Assembly: GCF_008801925.2 (NCBI RefSeq)
Contig: NZ_CP062803.1
Coordinates: forward strand, 2,666,001-2,730,000
Direction of reading: 5' to 3'
From: Cupriavidus basilensis
GTDB taxonomy: Bacteria; Pseudomonadota; Gammaproteobacteria; Burkholderiales; Burkholderiaceae
DNA: 64,000 nt
Each line of letters opens with the position of its first letter. Position 1 is the stretch's first letter. Under the pieces are notes generated by a model. The model saw only the letters and a list, made by a program, of their open reading frames with translations. It had not been told where the DNA came from and made no database searches. The translations under genes were made by a program, and so were the position numbers. Shown piece after piece: positions 28,240-37,167 of this stretch.

Positions 28240-30120
28240 TTATTGAGCGGCGGGCCGGGCATCGGCACGCCACCAGTTGCTCAGTATCCAGCCTTCCGCC
28301 GTGTAGTAGTACGGCAGGCGCTGCGGATAGACCAGCTCTTTTCGGTATGCCACCCGATGCGACGCGCTATACCAGTTGGGCACAATGTAGTAGCCGTGCA
28401 TCAGCACGCGGTCCAGCGCGCGCCCGGCATTGACCAGCTCTTCGCGAGTATGGGCATGCAGGACATTGTCCACCAAGCGGTCGATCGCCGGCGATTTCAG
28501 GCCGAACAGATTGTCGGACCCGGGCGTGCCCGCCGCCTCGCTGTTGAAGCGGTCGCGCAGCTCGTTGCCCGGGCTCTGCGAATCCGGGAAACGGATCGAC
28601 ACCATGTCGAAATCGAAGTCTTCCAGCCGTTTCTGGTACAGCGCGAAATCGGTGGTGCGCTGGTTCACCTCGATCCCCAGCTTCTCCAGGTTGCGCACGT
28701 AGGTGGTGATGACGCGGCTCATGGCACCGCCGTCGTCCAGGAACTCGAAGACAAAGGGCTCGCCCTTGGCATTGCGCAGCGCACCATCCGCGTAGGTCCA
28801 GCCGGCCTGGGCCAGCAACCGGCGCGCGTCGCGCAGGTTGTCGCGCAGCGAACGGGGCGGATTGGTGGTGGGCATCGCCACGATGGGGCCAAATACCTCG
28901 GGTGCCAGCTGCGCGCGCAGCGGCTCCAGCAGTTCCAGCTCGCCGGGACCGGGACGGCCGTCGAACGTGGCACTGGCGGCCAGCTCACTGTTGGAGAACC
29001 AGCTATCGAGGCGGCGATACGCGCCATAGAACAGCTGGCGATTGAGCCACTCGAAATCCAGCGCCAAGATCAGGGCCTGCCGCACCCGCACGTCCTGGAA
29101 CATCGGCTTGCGCATGTTCATGACGAAGCCTTGCATGCCGGCTCCGTTGCGGTGCGGAAAATCAGTCTTGAGCAACTCGCCATTGGAAAAGCGCTTGCCC
29201 TCGTAGCTCTTGGCCCAGCTCTTGGCCTTGTACTCGACGATGGCGTCGAACTCACCAGCCTTGAAGGCTTCGAGCTTGGCGGTCTCGTCCTTGTACAGGC
29301 GATAGACCACCCGGTCGAAGTTGAAGGTGCCGCGGCGCACCGCCAGGTCCTTGCCCCAGTATGACGGATCGCGCTTGAAGGTGATGCCACGCCCGGCATC
29401 GTAGCGCTCGATCAGGTAGGGCCCGCTGGCCACCGGATCCTCGAAGGTCAGCTTGTCAAACGGCACCGTGGCGGTCCATTTCTTGGAGAACACCGGCAAG
29501 GAGCCAACGATCAGCGGCAGCTCGATGTTGCGCTGCCTGAAATCGAACCGTACCGTGCGCGAATCCACCACCGTGACGGCTTTCACGTCAGTGCACATGC
29601 TGCGGTAGCCAGGGCTGGATGCCTTGCTCATCAGCATGTCGTAGGAGTATTTGACGTCGCCTGCCAGCACCGGATCTCCGTTGCTGAAACGCGCCTGCGG
29701 CCGGATGTGGAAGGTAACGGACAGTTCGTCCGGCGCCACGGTCACGTCATCCGCCAGCAAGCCATAGGCGCTGGCGGTTTCATCGCTGCTGGCAATCAGC
29801 AGTGACTCGAACATCAGCGTGTTCACGCCCGGGGCGGAGGTACCCTTGAGCGTGAACGGGTTGAATTTGTCGAAGCTGGTGCGGCGGTCCGGATTGGCGA
29901 GCGTCAGCGTGCCGCCGCGTGGCGCGTCCGGGTTGGCGTAGTCGAAATGGGTGAAATCGGCGGGATACTTGAGGCCGCCATACTGTGCGAAGCCATGGGC
30001 GGCTTCGACCGACAAGGGAAAACCCGCGGTACACAGGGCTACTAATCCACAGCCCAGCGCCGCAAATGTGCGGAAGCGCTGCCATGCCGCCTGAAGCGGT
30101 CTACGTGCGCGAATATACAT
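28240..30120 (-). CDS. yejA: Periplasmic peptide-binding protein of the Yej importer
   Basis: This 626-aa solute-binding protein of the SBP family 5 type has a signal peptide (LGCGLVALCTAGFPLSVEA). It then has the HGFAQYGGLKYPADFTHFDY start and the late EANQRTTD/ALYQKRLEDFDFDMVSI region typical of YejA. The frame extends to 30408, but the ATG at 30120 follows GGAGGA and gives a proper signal peptide. It is the first gene of yejABEF and divergent from fabI. Confidence 0.88.
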   Translation of the reverse strand: MYIRARRPLQAAWQRFRTFAALGCGLVALCTAGFPLSVEAAHGFAQYGGLKYPADFTHFDYANPDAPRGGTLTLANPDRRTSFDKFNPFTLKGTSAPGVNTLMFESLLIASSDETASAYGLLADDVTVAPDELSVTFHIRPQARFSNGDPVLAGDVKYSYDMLMSKASSPGYRSMCTDVKAVTVVDSRTVRFDFRQRNIELPLIVGSLPVFSKKWTATVPFDKLTFEDPVASGPYLIERYDAGRGITFKRDPSYWGKDLAVRRGTFNFDRVVYRLYKDETAKLEAFKAGEFDAIVEYKAKSWAKSYEGKRFSNGELLKTDFPHRNGAGMQGFVMNMRKPMFQDVRVRQALILALDFEWLNRQLFYGAYRRLDSWFSNSELAASATFDGRPGPGELELLEPLRAQLAPEVFGPIVAMPTTNPPRSLRDNLRDARRLLAQAGWTYADGALRNAKGEPFVFEFLDDGGAMSRVITTYVRNLEKLGIEVNQRTTDFALYQKRLEDFDFDMVSIRFPDSQSPGNELRDRFNSEAAGTPGSDNLFGLKSPAIDRLVDNVLHAHTREELVNAGRALDRVLMHGYYIVPNWYSASHRVAYRKELVYPQRLPYYYTAEGWILSNWWRADARPAAQ

Positions 30121-30358
30121 CCGGTTTGGGTCCTCCACCTGAATCGGATCGTCCGCAGCCTTCGGCGGCGCGGTCAAGTTATGAGACAATTTTACATGGG
30201 TTCGGCTGGCATCCAGCCATCCGGACATTCCAGTACGCGGCACCGTTGTTTTGCCGGTCGTCAGCCTGCTGCAAAGCAGCCGCCGCGCGGTGCGCGCCGC
30301 AACCCGGACGCCGTCGCACGAACCGTGCCCGTCCACCTCGAACATCATTGGAGAAGTT

Positions 30359-31147
30359 ATGGGATTTCTCGCAGGTAAGCGAATCCTGATCACCGGCTTG
30401 CTGTCCAATCGCTCGATCGCCTACGGCATCGCAACAGCCTGCAAGCGCGAAGGCGCCGAACTCGCCTTCACTTATGTCGGCGAACGGTTCAAGGACCGCA
30501 TCAACGACTTTGCCAAGGAATTCGACAGCAGCCTGGTGTTCGAATGCGACGTTGGCAACGACGAACAGATTGCTGCCACCTTCGCCGGGCTCGGCCAGAG
30601 CTGGGACAAGCTCGATGGCCTGGTGCACTCGATCGGCTTCGCGCCGCGCGAGGCCATCGCCGGTGACTTCCTGGAAGGCCTCTCGCGCGAGTCCTTCCGT
30701 GTGGCGCACGACATCTCCGCCTACAGCTTCCCCGCCCTCGCCAAGGCCGCGTTGCCCATGCTGTCCGACAAGGCCTCGCTGCTGACGCTGACCTACCTCG
30801 GCGCGGAGCGCGTGGTCCCGAACTACAACACCATGGGCCTGGCCAAGGCATCGCTGGAAGCCAGCGTGCGCTACCTGGCCGCATCGGTGGGCCCGCGCGG
30901 CATTCGTGCCAACGGCATTTCCGCCGGCCCGATCAAGACCCTGGCCGCATCCGGCATCAAGGGCTTCGGCAAGCTGCTGGGCCACATCGAGGAGGCAGCG
31001 CCGCTGCGCCGCAATGTGACCATCGACGAGGTCGGCAACGTGGCCGCTTTCCTGCTGTCGGACCTGTCCAGCGGCGTGACCGGGGAGATCACCTACGTGG
31101 ACGCCGGCTTCAATACGGTCGGCGCGAGCCTGCCCGAAGAAGCGTAA
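30359..31147 (+). CDS. fabI: Enoyl-[acyl-carrier-protein] reductase (NADH)
   Basis: FabI (262 aa) performs the last step of the fatty acid elongation cycle. It shows the FabI-type nucleotide loop [13 protein letters not shown], Tyr146, and the catalytic Tyr156-x6-Lys163 (YNTMGLAK). The start ATG at 30359 follows GGAG; an upstream extension of the frame has no ribosome site. The retained Tyr and Lys indicate the classical triclosan/isoniazid-target family. It ends at a strong hairpin terminator. Confidence 0.97.
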   Translation: MGFLAGKRILITGLLSNRSIAYGIATACKREGAELAFTYVGERFKDRINDFAKEFDSSLVFECDVGNDEQIAATFAGLGQSWDKLDGLVHSIGFAPREAIAGDFLEGLSRESFRVAHDISAYSFPALAKAALPMLSDKASLLTLTYLGAERVVPNYNTMGLAKASLEASVRYLAASVGPRGIRANGISAGPIKTLAASGIKGFGKLLGHIEEAAPLRRNVTIDEVGNVAAFLLSDLSSGVTGEITYVDAGFNTVGASLPEEA

Positions 31148-31182
31148 TACCGGCGCGGCCGCCTCTCACGGCCACCATCGCT

Positions 31183-31219
31183 AAAAAGGGGCGTGCGGCT
31201 TTGGCCGACGCCCCTTTTT
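31183..31219. terminator. Bidirectional terminator between fabI and the hydrolase gene
   Basis: AAAAAGGGGCGT pairs with ACGCCCCTTTTT around a 13-nt inner segment that can itself pair. U tracts lie on both strands. Confidence 0.85.
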
Positions 31220-31252
31220 CGTGCCTACCCGACGGCACAGCGTGCGCGCGGC

Positions 31253-32140
31253 CTATTCGGCACCCTCCCCGGCCAGGCGGCCCGAGCGCAGATAGGCGAC
31301 GATAGGCGCCCAGAACGCGTCCTGCCGCTCCGGCTGGATCGCCGCATCGTGCGGCAGCGCCGACAGCGCCACCAGCCGGCTGGGGCCACCGGCAGCGCGC
31401 TCCAGCCGCTCGGCATGCGCGAAGGGAATCACCTCGTCCGCGCGGCTATGCACAAGCAGCAGCGGCAGCATCGATTTTCGCAATTGATCCTCGTTGTCCC
31501 ACGGCTCCGGAAGCAGCCTGGCTATCCACGCCGGCACCCGCCCGGTCACCACCGCCGCCTCGCGTGCGGACGTGAAGCCTGCGGCAATCACCAGGCCTGC
31601 GGGCGCCGGGCGCAAAGCGGAGATCACATCCAGCAGCACCCCGGAACCCAGCGAAAAGCCCATCACATAGCGCCGGCTGGCTCGCGGCGTCATGGCGAGG
31701 AACTGCCCATACGCGGCCAGGCCATCCTCATGCAGATTGACCACGCCGGGCTTGCCGCCGCTAGCGCCATAGCCGCTGTAATCGAACACGCAGGACGAAA
31801 TCCCGTCGCGGTAGAGCAGTGCCTGCGCGCTGGCCCAGTCGGATAAGTTTTCCTCGTCGCCGTGGTAGATCAGCACGGCGGGCGCGTCACCGCCCTGCGC
31901 CAGGACGCAAGAGGCGCGCAGCATGCGCGCGCCGCTGGCAAACGCAAACTGGCGCGATGCGACGCCCAGGCGATCCGGCGTCATCGCGTCGGCCGCACCG
32001 GCCGGCTTGGGCTCGAACGCGTCCTCCTCGACCGCCAGGAACAAGGCATGGCGGGCAATGGCGGCCAACATCAGCAGGCACGCGCCGCCGGCCAGCCAGT
32101 AACGGAGCTTCCTGCCAGCACCTGTGTTGAACTTCGCCAT
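31253..32140 (-). CDS. Alpha/beta hydrolase, membrane-anchored
   Basis: This 295-aa protein has an N-terminal hydrophobic anchor (LRYWLAGGACLLMLAAIARH) and an alpha/beta hydrolase fold. The oxyanion segment is IYHGDEENLSDW, the nucleophile elbow GFSLGSG, the acid loop VHSRADEVIP and the catalytic His in ALPHDAAI. It resembles the BEM46/YqkD-like serine hydrolases, whose substrates are unknown. The tRNA-Arg gene lies about 160 bp upstream on the same strand. Confidence 0.75.
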   Translation of the reverse strand: MAKFNTGAGRKLRYWLAGGACLLMLAAIARHALFLAVEEDAFEPKPAGAADAMTPDRLGVASRQFAFASGARMLRASCVLAQGGDAPAVLIYHGDEENLSDWASAQALLYRDGISSCVFDYSGYGASGGKPGVVNLHEDGLAAYGQFLAMTPRASRRYVMGFSLGSGVLLDVISALRPAPAGLVIAAGFTSAREAAVVTGRVPAWIARLLPEPWDNEDQLRKSMLPLLLVHSRADEVIPFAHAERLERAAGGPSRLVALSALPHDAAIQPERQDAFWAPIVAYLRSGRLAGEGAE

Positions 32141-32303
32141 GGGAATCGCCTCGGGAAAGGCACCGCGCCAGAAAACGCCACGGCAGCCCCGAAATCTTAG
32201 ACCGGACTGGCCGCCATTGGCAGCGCCTCGCCTGAGTTCGCGATGCGATGGCGCCTCTGGGCGATGGAGGATGCCGGGGAACGCTGGGGAACGCGGGAGA
32301 AAA

Positions 32304-32380
32304 TGGTCCGCCCTACACGATTCGAACGTGTGACCGCTCGCTTAGAAGGCGAGTGCTCTATCCAACTGAGCTAAGGGCGG
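32304..32380 (-). tRNA. tRNA-Arg (TCT)
   Basis: A 77-nt cloverleaf with acceptor CCGCCCT, D arm GCTCAGTTGGATAGAGC, anticodon loop CTTCTAA (anticodon TCT) and encoded CCA. Confidence 0.97.
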
Positions 32381-32520
32381 ACAGGAGGAACTACTGAAAT
32401 GCAGAGGACTTGGCATGCTGCGAAACGTGCTGCCGGGCGCTTAGCATGCGAAGCCCAGTATTCTACCTCAGCCCTGCGGCCGATCCTACCGTGTTGTCAT
32501 GCGCTCTGGCACAGCCGGGC

Positions 32521-33738
32521 TCAGGATGCCTGCGAAACCCGCATTCGCGGCGTCGTGGCCATGCCGGCAAGCCGCTCAATGGGCTGCGTGGACACACAGT
32601 TGCGCCCCATGGTCTTGGCATCGTAGAGGGCATTGTCGGCGCGGCGCATGAGCGTATCCGCCCCCTCCCCCGGCAGCCGCTCCGCCATGCCGATGCTTAC
32701 CGTGTAGGAAATCGCATCCGGCTCGGACGGGCACGGCGTGGTGCGCACCAGCGCACTCAAGCGCAGGCTGATCGCCCGGCCCTGGTCCAGCGCGGTGCCG
32801 GGCATCACGATGCCAAACTCCTCCCCACCCAGCCGGCCGACGAAATCGTCCGCGCGCACCGACTTGCGCAGCAGGCCGCTGAAGTGGCGCAGCACGCTGT
32901 CGCCGGCCAGATGGCCGTAGAGATCGTTGATAGCCTTGAAATGATCCAGGTCGATGAACGCCACGGTCAGCGGGCGTTGCTGGCGGTCCGCTTGCTTGCA
33001 GGCCTCTTCCAGCGCCTCCCAGTAAGGCCCGCGCGACAGGACGTCGGTCAGGTCGTCATAGCTGGCGCGGCGCTCCAGACGTCGGCGCAGGCTATCGTGG
33101 GCAAGCAGCGCGAAGCTCACGGCCAGGCTGACAATGCCAAAGGCGTGCAGGACGGCAAAGGTTTCCCGGGGCGGGCGCTTTGCAAGCCAGGCAAGGCCAG
33201 CCGGTAGCAGCTTGAGGTCGATGGCTTGATAGAGGCCCATGGTCGCGCAAGCGAGCGCGATCAGCCCGAGCGATAGCGCCGCCAGGCGGCCGGTGCCGCG
33301 CTTGGCGCGCACTTGCGGCGCCACCACGCGCAGCAGCGACAGCGGAAGATAGGTATTGGCCAGGATAAAGACGAGCGCCGGCTCTGCCGGCGACACGCCC
33401 GTCCAATCGAAGTAGGCGGCGTTGGCCAGCACGGCAAGGTTCAGCAAAGTGAGCGCAACCGCGCCCCCGCGCTTGCCGAAAAAACGGCGTGTGCCATAGA
33501 CCATCAAGGACAAAGCCGCCGTCATGAGCAGATCCACCAGATTGAGCGAAAGCCATTCCGGCAGATAGTCCTGCGCAGCGAGCAAGACGGTGGCTGCGGT
33601 GACCAGCAACGCGCCGGCCACCCAAGAATTCAAACCGGCGCGGCCCATGCCGGGTGTGCGCTGCAAGACTGCGAACACCACCGCCATCTGCAACCCGAAT
33701 AGGCCCGCGACCAGCACACTAACCTGCGACTGAAACAT
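32521..33738 (-). CDS. Membrane-bound diguanylate cyclase (GGDEF)
   Basis: This 405-aa protein has an N-terminal array of about seven hydrophobic helices as a sensory region. A C-terminal GGDEF domain follows with the active site RLGGEEFGIV, conserved substrate residues in FIDLDHFKAINDLYGH, and an RADD I-site five residues upstream of GGEEF. It should make cyclic-di-GMP and be product-inhibited. The frame extends upstream to 33822, but the ATG at 33738 (MFQSQVSVLVAG) begins directly with the first helix. The signal sensed is unknown. No EAL domain is present. Confidence 0.88.
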   Translation of the reverse strand: MFQSQVSVLVAGLFGLQMAVVFAVLQRTPGMGRAGLNSWVAGALLVTAATVLLAAQDYLPEWLSLNLVDLLMTAALSLMVYGTRRFFGKRGGAVALTLLNLAVLANAAYFDWTGVSPAEPALVFILANTYLPLSLLRVVAPQVRAKRGTGRLAALSLGLIALACATMGLYQAIDLKLLPAGLAWLAKRPPRETFAVLHAFGIVSLAVSFALLAHDSLRRRLERRASYDDLTDVLSRGPYWEALEEACKQADRQQRPLTVAFIDLDHFKAINDLYGHLAGDSVLRHFSGLLRKSVRADDFVGRLGGEEFGIVMPGTALDQGRAISLRLSALVRTTPCPSEPDAISYTVSIGMAERLPGEGADTLMRRADNALYDAKTMGRNCVSTQPIERLAGMATTPRMRVSQAS

Positions 33739-34096
33739 GATTTTCCCGTCCAACTTGGCAGGCAGCGTTCCGTCACGCCACCATGCGCCCCGGGACCCGC
33801 GCGGACCCGAGGTTTTCGCCATACTTTCTTTTTAAGCTTCTGACCGTCTTCATGCGCCCCGGCGGACAGGGGCTGGGCCTCGCGATCGTGGCGAGGGCAC
33901 TCTTATTCTCATGTTCGGCGCCAGTCCCGCTAGCGGCACGGATTGCCTGTGCGCCTGACCGGGCGCGGTGCCTGGCCGCTGCGGTGTGCGGATTATGTCA
34001 GCGCTTGCGACCAAGTCAAGCGAACCTTTTATCCACCAAATCCTACGGTGCCCCCACATCGGCCGGCGCCTCGCTTGGCCGATGCAAAAGTAAAAT
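33739..34096. other. Intergenic region between the diguanylate cyclase and tRNA-Pro genes
   Basis: About 360 bp without a supportable gene. I see no repeat or strong hairpin; it should carry the diguanylate cyclase promoter, which I could not pinpoint. Confidence 0.5.
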
Positions 34097-34126
34097 TTGA
34101 CCCCGGCCCCGGGCCCGGGCTACAAT
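34097..34126 (+). promoter_or_regulatory. Promoter of tRNA-Pro
   Basis: TTGACC (34097-34102), 18-bp spacer, TACAAT (34121-34126). The predicted transcription start is only a few bases before the mature tRNA 5' end. Confidence 0.8.
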
Positions 34127-34135
34127 CCACAGCTT

Positions 34136-34212
34136 CGGGGCGTAGCGCAGCCTGGTAGCGCATCTGATTTGGGATCAGAGGGTCGCATGTTCGAATCATG
34201 TCGCCCCGACCA
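34136..34212 (+). tRNA. tRNA-Pro (TGG)
   Basis: A 77-nt cloverleaf with acceptor CGGGGCG, anticodon loop TTTGGGA (anticodon TGG), T arm TGTTCGAATCA and encoded CCA. Confidence 0.97.
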
Positions 34213-34230
34213 GTATTTAGCAATAAGATC

Positions 34231-34264
34231 AAAGGCTTAGACCGTAAGGTCTAAGCCTTTTTTT
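34231..34264 (+). terminator. Terminator after tRNA-Pro
   Basis: A perfect 13-bp stem AAAGGCTTAGACC/GGTCTAAGCCTTT with a GTAA loop is followed by a T run. Confidence 0.9.
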
Positions 34265-34434
34265 GTCGCCTGATTTTGTCCGGGCGCAGTACCAGCCACT
34301 GCGCCGGCCACCACGGCCACCCACTTCACTGCACCGCAGCACCCAATGGCAATGCCATGAATATGGGATCCCCTGCGCGTTTGAAACACAGACACTGGCA
34401 GCGGGCGGGTCCGCGAACCGCCCGCACCACTTTT

Positions 34435-34466
34435 AAGCCCGCAACCCACCCGGCGGCGGGCTTTTT
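34435..34466 (+). terminator. Second terminator-like hairpin, unassigned
   Basis: AAGCCCGC (34435-34442) pairs with GCGGGCTT (34456-34463), followed by TTT. No gene lies between it and the tRNA-Pro terminator, so it may be a back-up terminator or end an unseen transcript. Confidence 0.5.
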
Positions 34467-34533
34467 CTCTTGTTTTCGCGGCCATATCCGGGTAAGGCGA
34501 CCACGCGCACGCCACGCCTGAACTGCACACCCA

Positions 34534-34542
34534 TGATATAAT
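34534..34542 (+). promoter_or_regulatory. Extended -10 promoter upstream of infA
   Basis: TGATATAAT is a perfect TG-n-TATAAT element; the -35 region is poor. The predicted start is near 34549, 420 nt before the infA start codon. Confidence 0.6.
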
Positions 34543-34548
34543 CGCGCG

Positions 34549-34800
34549 TTAGCCCGGGGTTTATGCAGCATGCCCTGTAACCGGGCGCCCTTGCCGAAAA
34601 ATGCAGCCATCACACTGCAGCGCAGTATCCAGCGCAGTTCGGCAAGCCACCGGGAACATCTTGCCCGCTTCATTGCCCCCGCGCCTATCACGGTAGCACG
34701 GCCGCATTAGCTTGGGCCGCAACCGGCAAGGCAATCTGCCGGGCACTGACGCGCCCCCCGGCGATTCCCTAACGTGGACTTTTTTGCACGCGCTTTTTTG
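34549..34800 (+). ncRNA. Structured infA leader or independent small RNA (candidate)
   Basis: Downstream of the extended -10 the sequence can form several GC-rich helices. GCCCGG (34552-34557) pairs with CCGGGC (34581-34586). A perfect 9-bp CTTGCCGAA/TTCGGCAAG (34590-34598 with 34638-34646) follows, then CCGGCA/TGCCGG near 34723-34742. T runs at 34780-34785 and 34794-34799 could end a transcript of about 250 nt. No reading frame in it looks coding. It does not show the signatures of tmRNA or RNase P RNA, and I did not recognise 6S RNA. Confidence 0.35.
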
Positions 34801-34969
34801 CCGTGCCGGTCCGGGTCAGCTTGCCTCCCGCAACTTCAAGGCGCAACCAAGCAAGCCGGCGCTTGTCACTGCTGGCACCCGGACCTCGCGAGCATGCAGG
34901 CATGCCGGCGCTCGCCTCACCGGATTTACCTAAATTCATGCAGCTCAAGGCTGCCGTAAAGGAAGAAGA

Positions 34970-35191
34970 TTGGCTAAGGAAGAACTTATCGAATTTGGCG
35001 GTGTTGTCTCGGAAGCCCTGCCGGACAATCGTTACCGCGTGACGCTGGAAAACGGCGTGGAAATCTGGGCCTATGCCTCGGGCAAGATGCAGAAGCACCG
35101 CATCCGCATTCTGGCTGGTGACCGCGTGACGCTGGAAATGTCGCCCTACGATCTGACCAAGGGCCGCATCAACTTCCGCCACAAAGTCTGA
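34970..35191 (+). CDS. infA: Translation initiation factor IF-1 (TTG start)
   Basis: The 73-aa OB-fold protein [20 protein letters not shown]... with RHKV-type C-terminus is IF-1, which occupies the ribosomal A site in initiation. The start codon is TTG at 34970, preceded by AAGGAAGA at good spacing; no ATG gives the family N-terminus. It is not in a ribosomal-protein operon, so it is probably a second, stand-alone infA copy, as found in several Burkholderiaceae. Its long leader may control it. Confidence 0.95.
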   Translation: MAKEELIEFGGVVSEALPDNRYRVTLENGVEIWAYASGKMQKHRIRILAGDRVTLEMSPYDLTKGRINFRHKV

Positions 35192-35614
35192 TCTTCTTCC
35201 ACACTCGCCCTCCCCCGGCGAGCGTTGCGCCAGACCGCATTCCAGGGCACCGCATCGCGGCGGTCCCGCCCTGGGAAACATCTGGCCATTGCTACCTGCA
35301 CGCATCGTGCATTGGCGGCTCCACTGGAACAATCATGATGGCTATTCCATCCTGATCCATCCTGATGCCTCAGGCCGGGAGCGCTGGTCGATGCCGGTGG
35401 CTTGTCGGCCATTGCCCCCTATCGTTTCATCCCAGGCTGCGGCAGCTTCCGCCATGCATGGCTCGCCACGTGCGTGTCATTTGGCAGTGCCATGCTGCGT
35501 TCCCGCCCGGTGTTTGCCCGTCTTGCACGCACCTGCGCGCGTGGCCATACTCGCACTATCCATTTCCCGATTTCCCTCTCCCCTTTTCCCCTTTAGCTTG
35601 AGCACACCGCTCTC
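35192..35614. other. Intergenic region between infA and sixA
   Basis: About 420 bp without a supportable gene on either strand. A weak CTCGCC/GGCGAG hairpin lies about 15-30 bp past infA; no promoter could be assigned for sixA. Confidence 0.5.
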
Positions 35615-36091
35615 ATGAACCTGATCCTGTGGCGTCATGCCGAAGCCGAAGAGTTGTCTGGCGCGCTTGGCTTTTCCCGCAATGCCGACCTGCAACGACC
35701 CCTGACCAAACGCGGGCATAAGCAGGCGGATGCCTCCGCCGCATGGCTGCGCAGCCATCTGCCTCCCGGTACGCGGGTGGTCTGCAGCCCGGCCCTGCGC
35801 ACGCGCGAAACCGCCGCCGCCCTGCGCGAGAATGCAGAGGTGCTGCCCGAGCTTGCGCCGGGTGCCGATGTCAGCGCGGTGCTGGCCGCGATCGACTGGC
35901 CCCAGGGCGCCGAGCACACCGTGCTGGTCGGGCACCAGCCTTGGCTTGGCCAACTCGCCAGCCTGCTGCTGGCGGGCTCGGAGATGAACTGGAGCGTGCG
36001 CAAGAGCGGCATCTGGTGGCTGTCGGGGCGCACGCGCGAAAGTGAGTCGCAGGTCGTGTTGCGCGCTGTCATCAATCCGGAATTTCTCTAG
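35615..36091 (+). CDS. sixA: SixA-type histidine phosphatase
   Basis: This 158-aa protein of the histidine phosphatase (phosphoglycerate-mutase-like) superfamily has the catalytic Arg-His in LWRHAEAEE (His8) and the second His in VLVGHQPWLGQLASLL. Short stand-alone proteins of this kind act as phosphohistidine phosphatases on phosphotransfer proteins. It is followed 137 bp later by the acyltransferase gene with its own Pho-type promoter, so the two need not be co-transcribed. Confidence 0.88.
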   Translation: MNLILWRHAEAEELSGALGFSRNADLQRPLTKRGHKQADASAAWLRSHLPPGTRVVCSPALRTRETAAALRENAEVLPELAPGADVSAVLAAIDWPQGAEHTVLVGHQPWLGQLASLLLAGSEMNWSVRKSGIWWLSGRTRESESQVVLRAVINPEFL

Positions 36092-36136
36092 CATTTTCTG
36101 GCACCCCGCAACGGTGCGGCCCGGCCTTTCGGGCCG

Positions 36137-36192
36137 CCGTCACTGAACCGTCACGACCGCTTCACGGCACTGTCACTTGCCCTCTCTACATT
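36137..36192 (+). promoter_or_regulatory. Four-unit Pho box and -10 element before the acyltransferase gene
   Basis: Heptamers CCGTCAC (36137), CCGTCAC (36148), GCTTCAC (36159) and CTGTCAC (36170) are each separated by exactly 4 bp. This matches the 7+4 arrangement of PhoB half-sites (consensus CTGTCAT). Ten bases after the last unit comes TACATT (36187-36192), the normal -10 position for a PhoB-activated promoter. The gene starts 37 bp further on. Confidence 0.75.
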
Positions 36193-36228
36193 CGACCGCA
36201 ACAGTTTCGTCACCGAAAGGACATACTG

Positions 36229-37083
36229 ATGCGAGAGCTCCCGACGCCCACCCAGCCGTTGTTCGATTCCCTGCCCAGTGGCCTGTCAGGCCATTCGGCG
36301 CGGAGGCGTCTTCATCGCCAGCAACCTGCACAAGCACATGAACAAGCGCATGACCAGCCTGCTTTCAGCGTGGCGTGGGCGCGCCACCAGGATGAAGTAG
36401 AAGAAGCGCAGCGCCTGCGCTACAAGGTCTTCGCCGAAGAAATGGGTGCAAGGCTGAACCCGTCGAGGCCTGAACTCGACGTGGATATGTTCGACGCTTA
36501 TTGCGACCACCTGATTGTTCGCGATACGGCCACGCTCAAGGTGGTTGGCACCTACCGCGTTATGGCGCCCCACCAGGCCAAGCGCATCGGCTGCCTCTAT
36601 GCCGAGTCGGAATTCGACTTGGTGCGCCTGGCTCACCTGAAGCCCAAGATGGTGGAACTGGGCCGCTCGTGCGTGCACCGCGACTACCGCTCGGGCAGCG
36701 TGATCATGGCGCTGTGGGGTGGCCTGGGCGAGTACCTGCAGCGCTGGGGCATCGAGTCGATGCTGGGATGCGCGAGCGTGCCGATGAGCGATGGCGGCCA
36801 CTATGCAGCCAGCCTGTACCGGGTCTTCGCCGAGCGCGCCCTGGCGCCGATCGAATATCACGCGTTCCCGCGCCTGCCTCTGCCGATCGACGAGCTCAAT
36901 CAGACGCTGGACGTAGAGCCGCCGGCGCTGATCAAGGGTTACCTGCGGCTAGGCGCGCGAATTTGCGGCATGCCGGCGTGGGATCCCGACTTCAACGTGG
37001 CGGACTTTCTCACGCTGCTGCGCGTAAACGACATGAACCCCCGCTATGCGCGCCACTTCCTTGGCCTGAACCGCGACGCCTGA
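36229..37083 (+). CDS. olsB: GNAT-family N-acyltransferase of the OlsB (ornithine lipid) type
   Basis: This 284-aa protein has a variable, Gln/His-rich first 40 residues. It then has the Acetyltransf_5-type core: EEAQRLRYKVFAEEMGA, GTYRVM, VELGRSCVHRDYRSGSVIMALW and LGCASVPM. This is the OlsB family, which transfers a 3-hydroxyacyl chain from ACP to ornithine, giving lyso-ornithine lipid. The ATG follows AAGGA. No OlsA partner is in the window. The Pho-box promoter fits the known role of ornithine lipids as phosphorus-free membrane lipids under phosphate limitation. Substrate identity is inferred from family and context. Confidence 0.8.
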   Translation: MRELPTPTQPLFDSLPSGLSGHSARRRLHRQQPAQAHEQAHDQPAFSVAWARHQDEVEEAQRLRYKVFAEEMGARLNPSRPELDVDMFDAYCDHLIVRDTATLKVVGTYRVMAPHQAKRIGCLYAESEFDLVRLAHLKPKMVELGRSCVHRDYRSGSVIMALWGGLGEYLQRWGIESMLGCASVPMSDGGHYAASLYRVFAERALAPIEYHAFPRLPLPIDELNQTLDVEPPALIKGYLRLGARICGMPAWDPDFNVADFLTLLRVNDMNPRYARHFLGLNRDA

Positions 37084-37167
37084 GCCTGTGCGGGCGCTTG
37101 CCGCCCGCATTGGCCTGGGCCTGCCGATCGAAACGGGGGCCGCCGTCTGGCCGCCCCTGCGCTTTGC

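Noticed and set aside
34237..34530. 97-aa minus-strand frame near tRNA-Pro
   Set aside because: Overlaps the tRNA-Pro terminator and a second hairpin; no family resemblance or ribosome site.
34549..34800. tmRNA or RNase P RNA
   Set aside because: The leader lacks the tRNA-like ends and tag frame of tmRNA and the GAGGAAAGTCC core of RNase P RNA.
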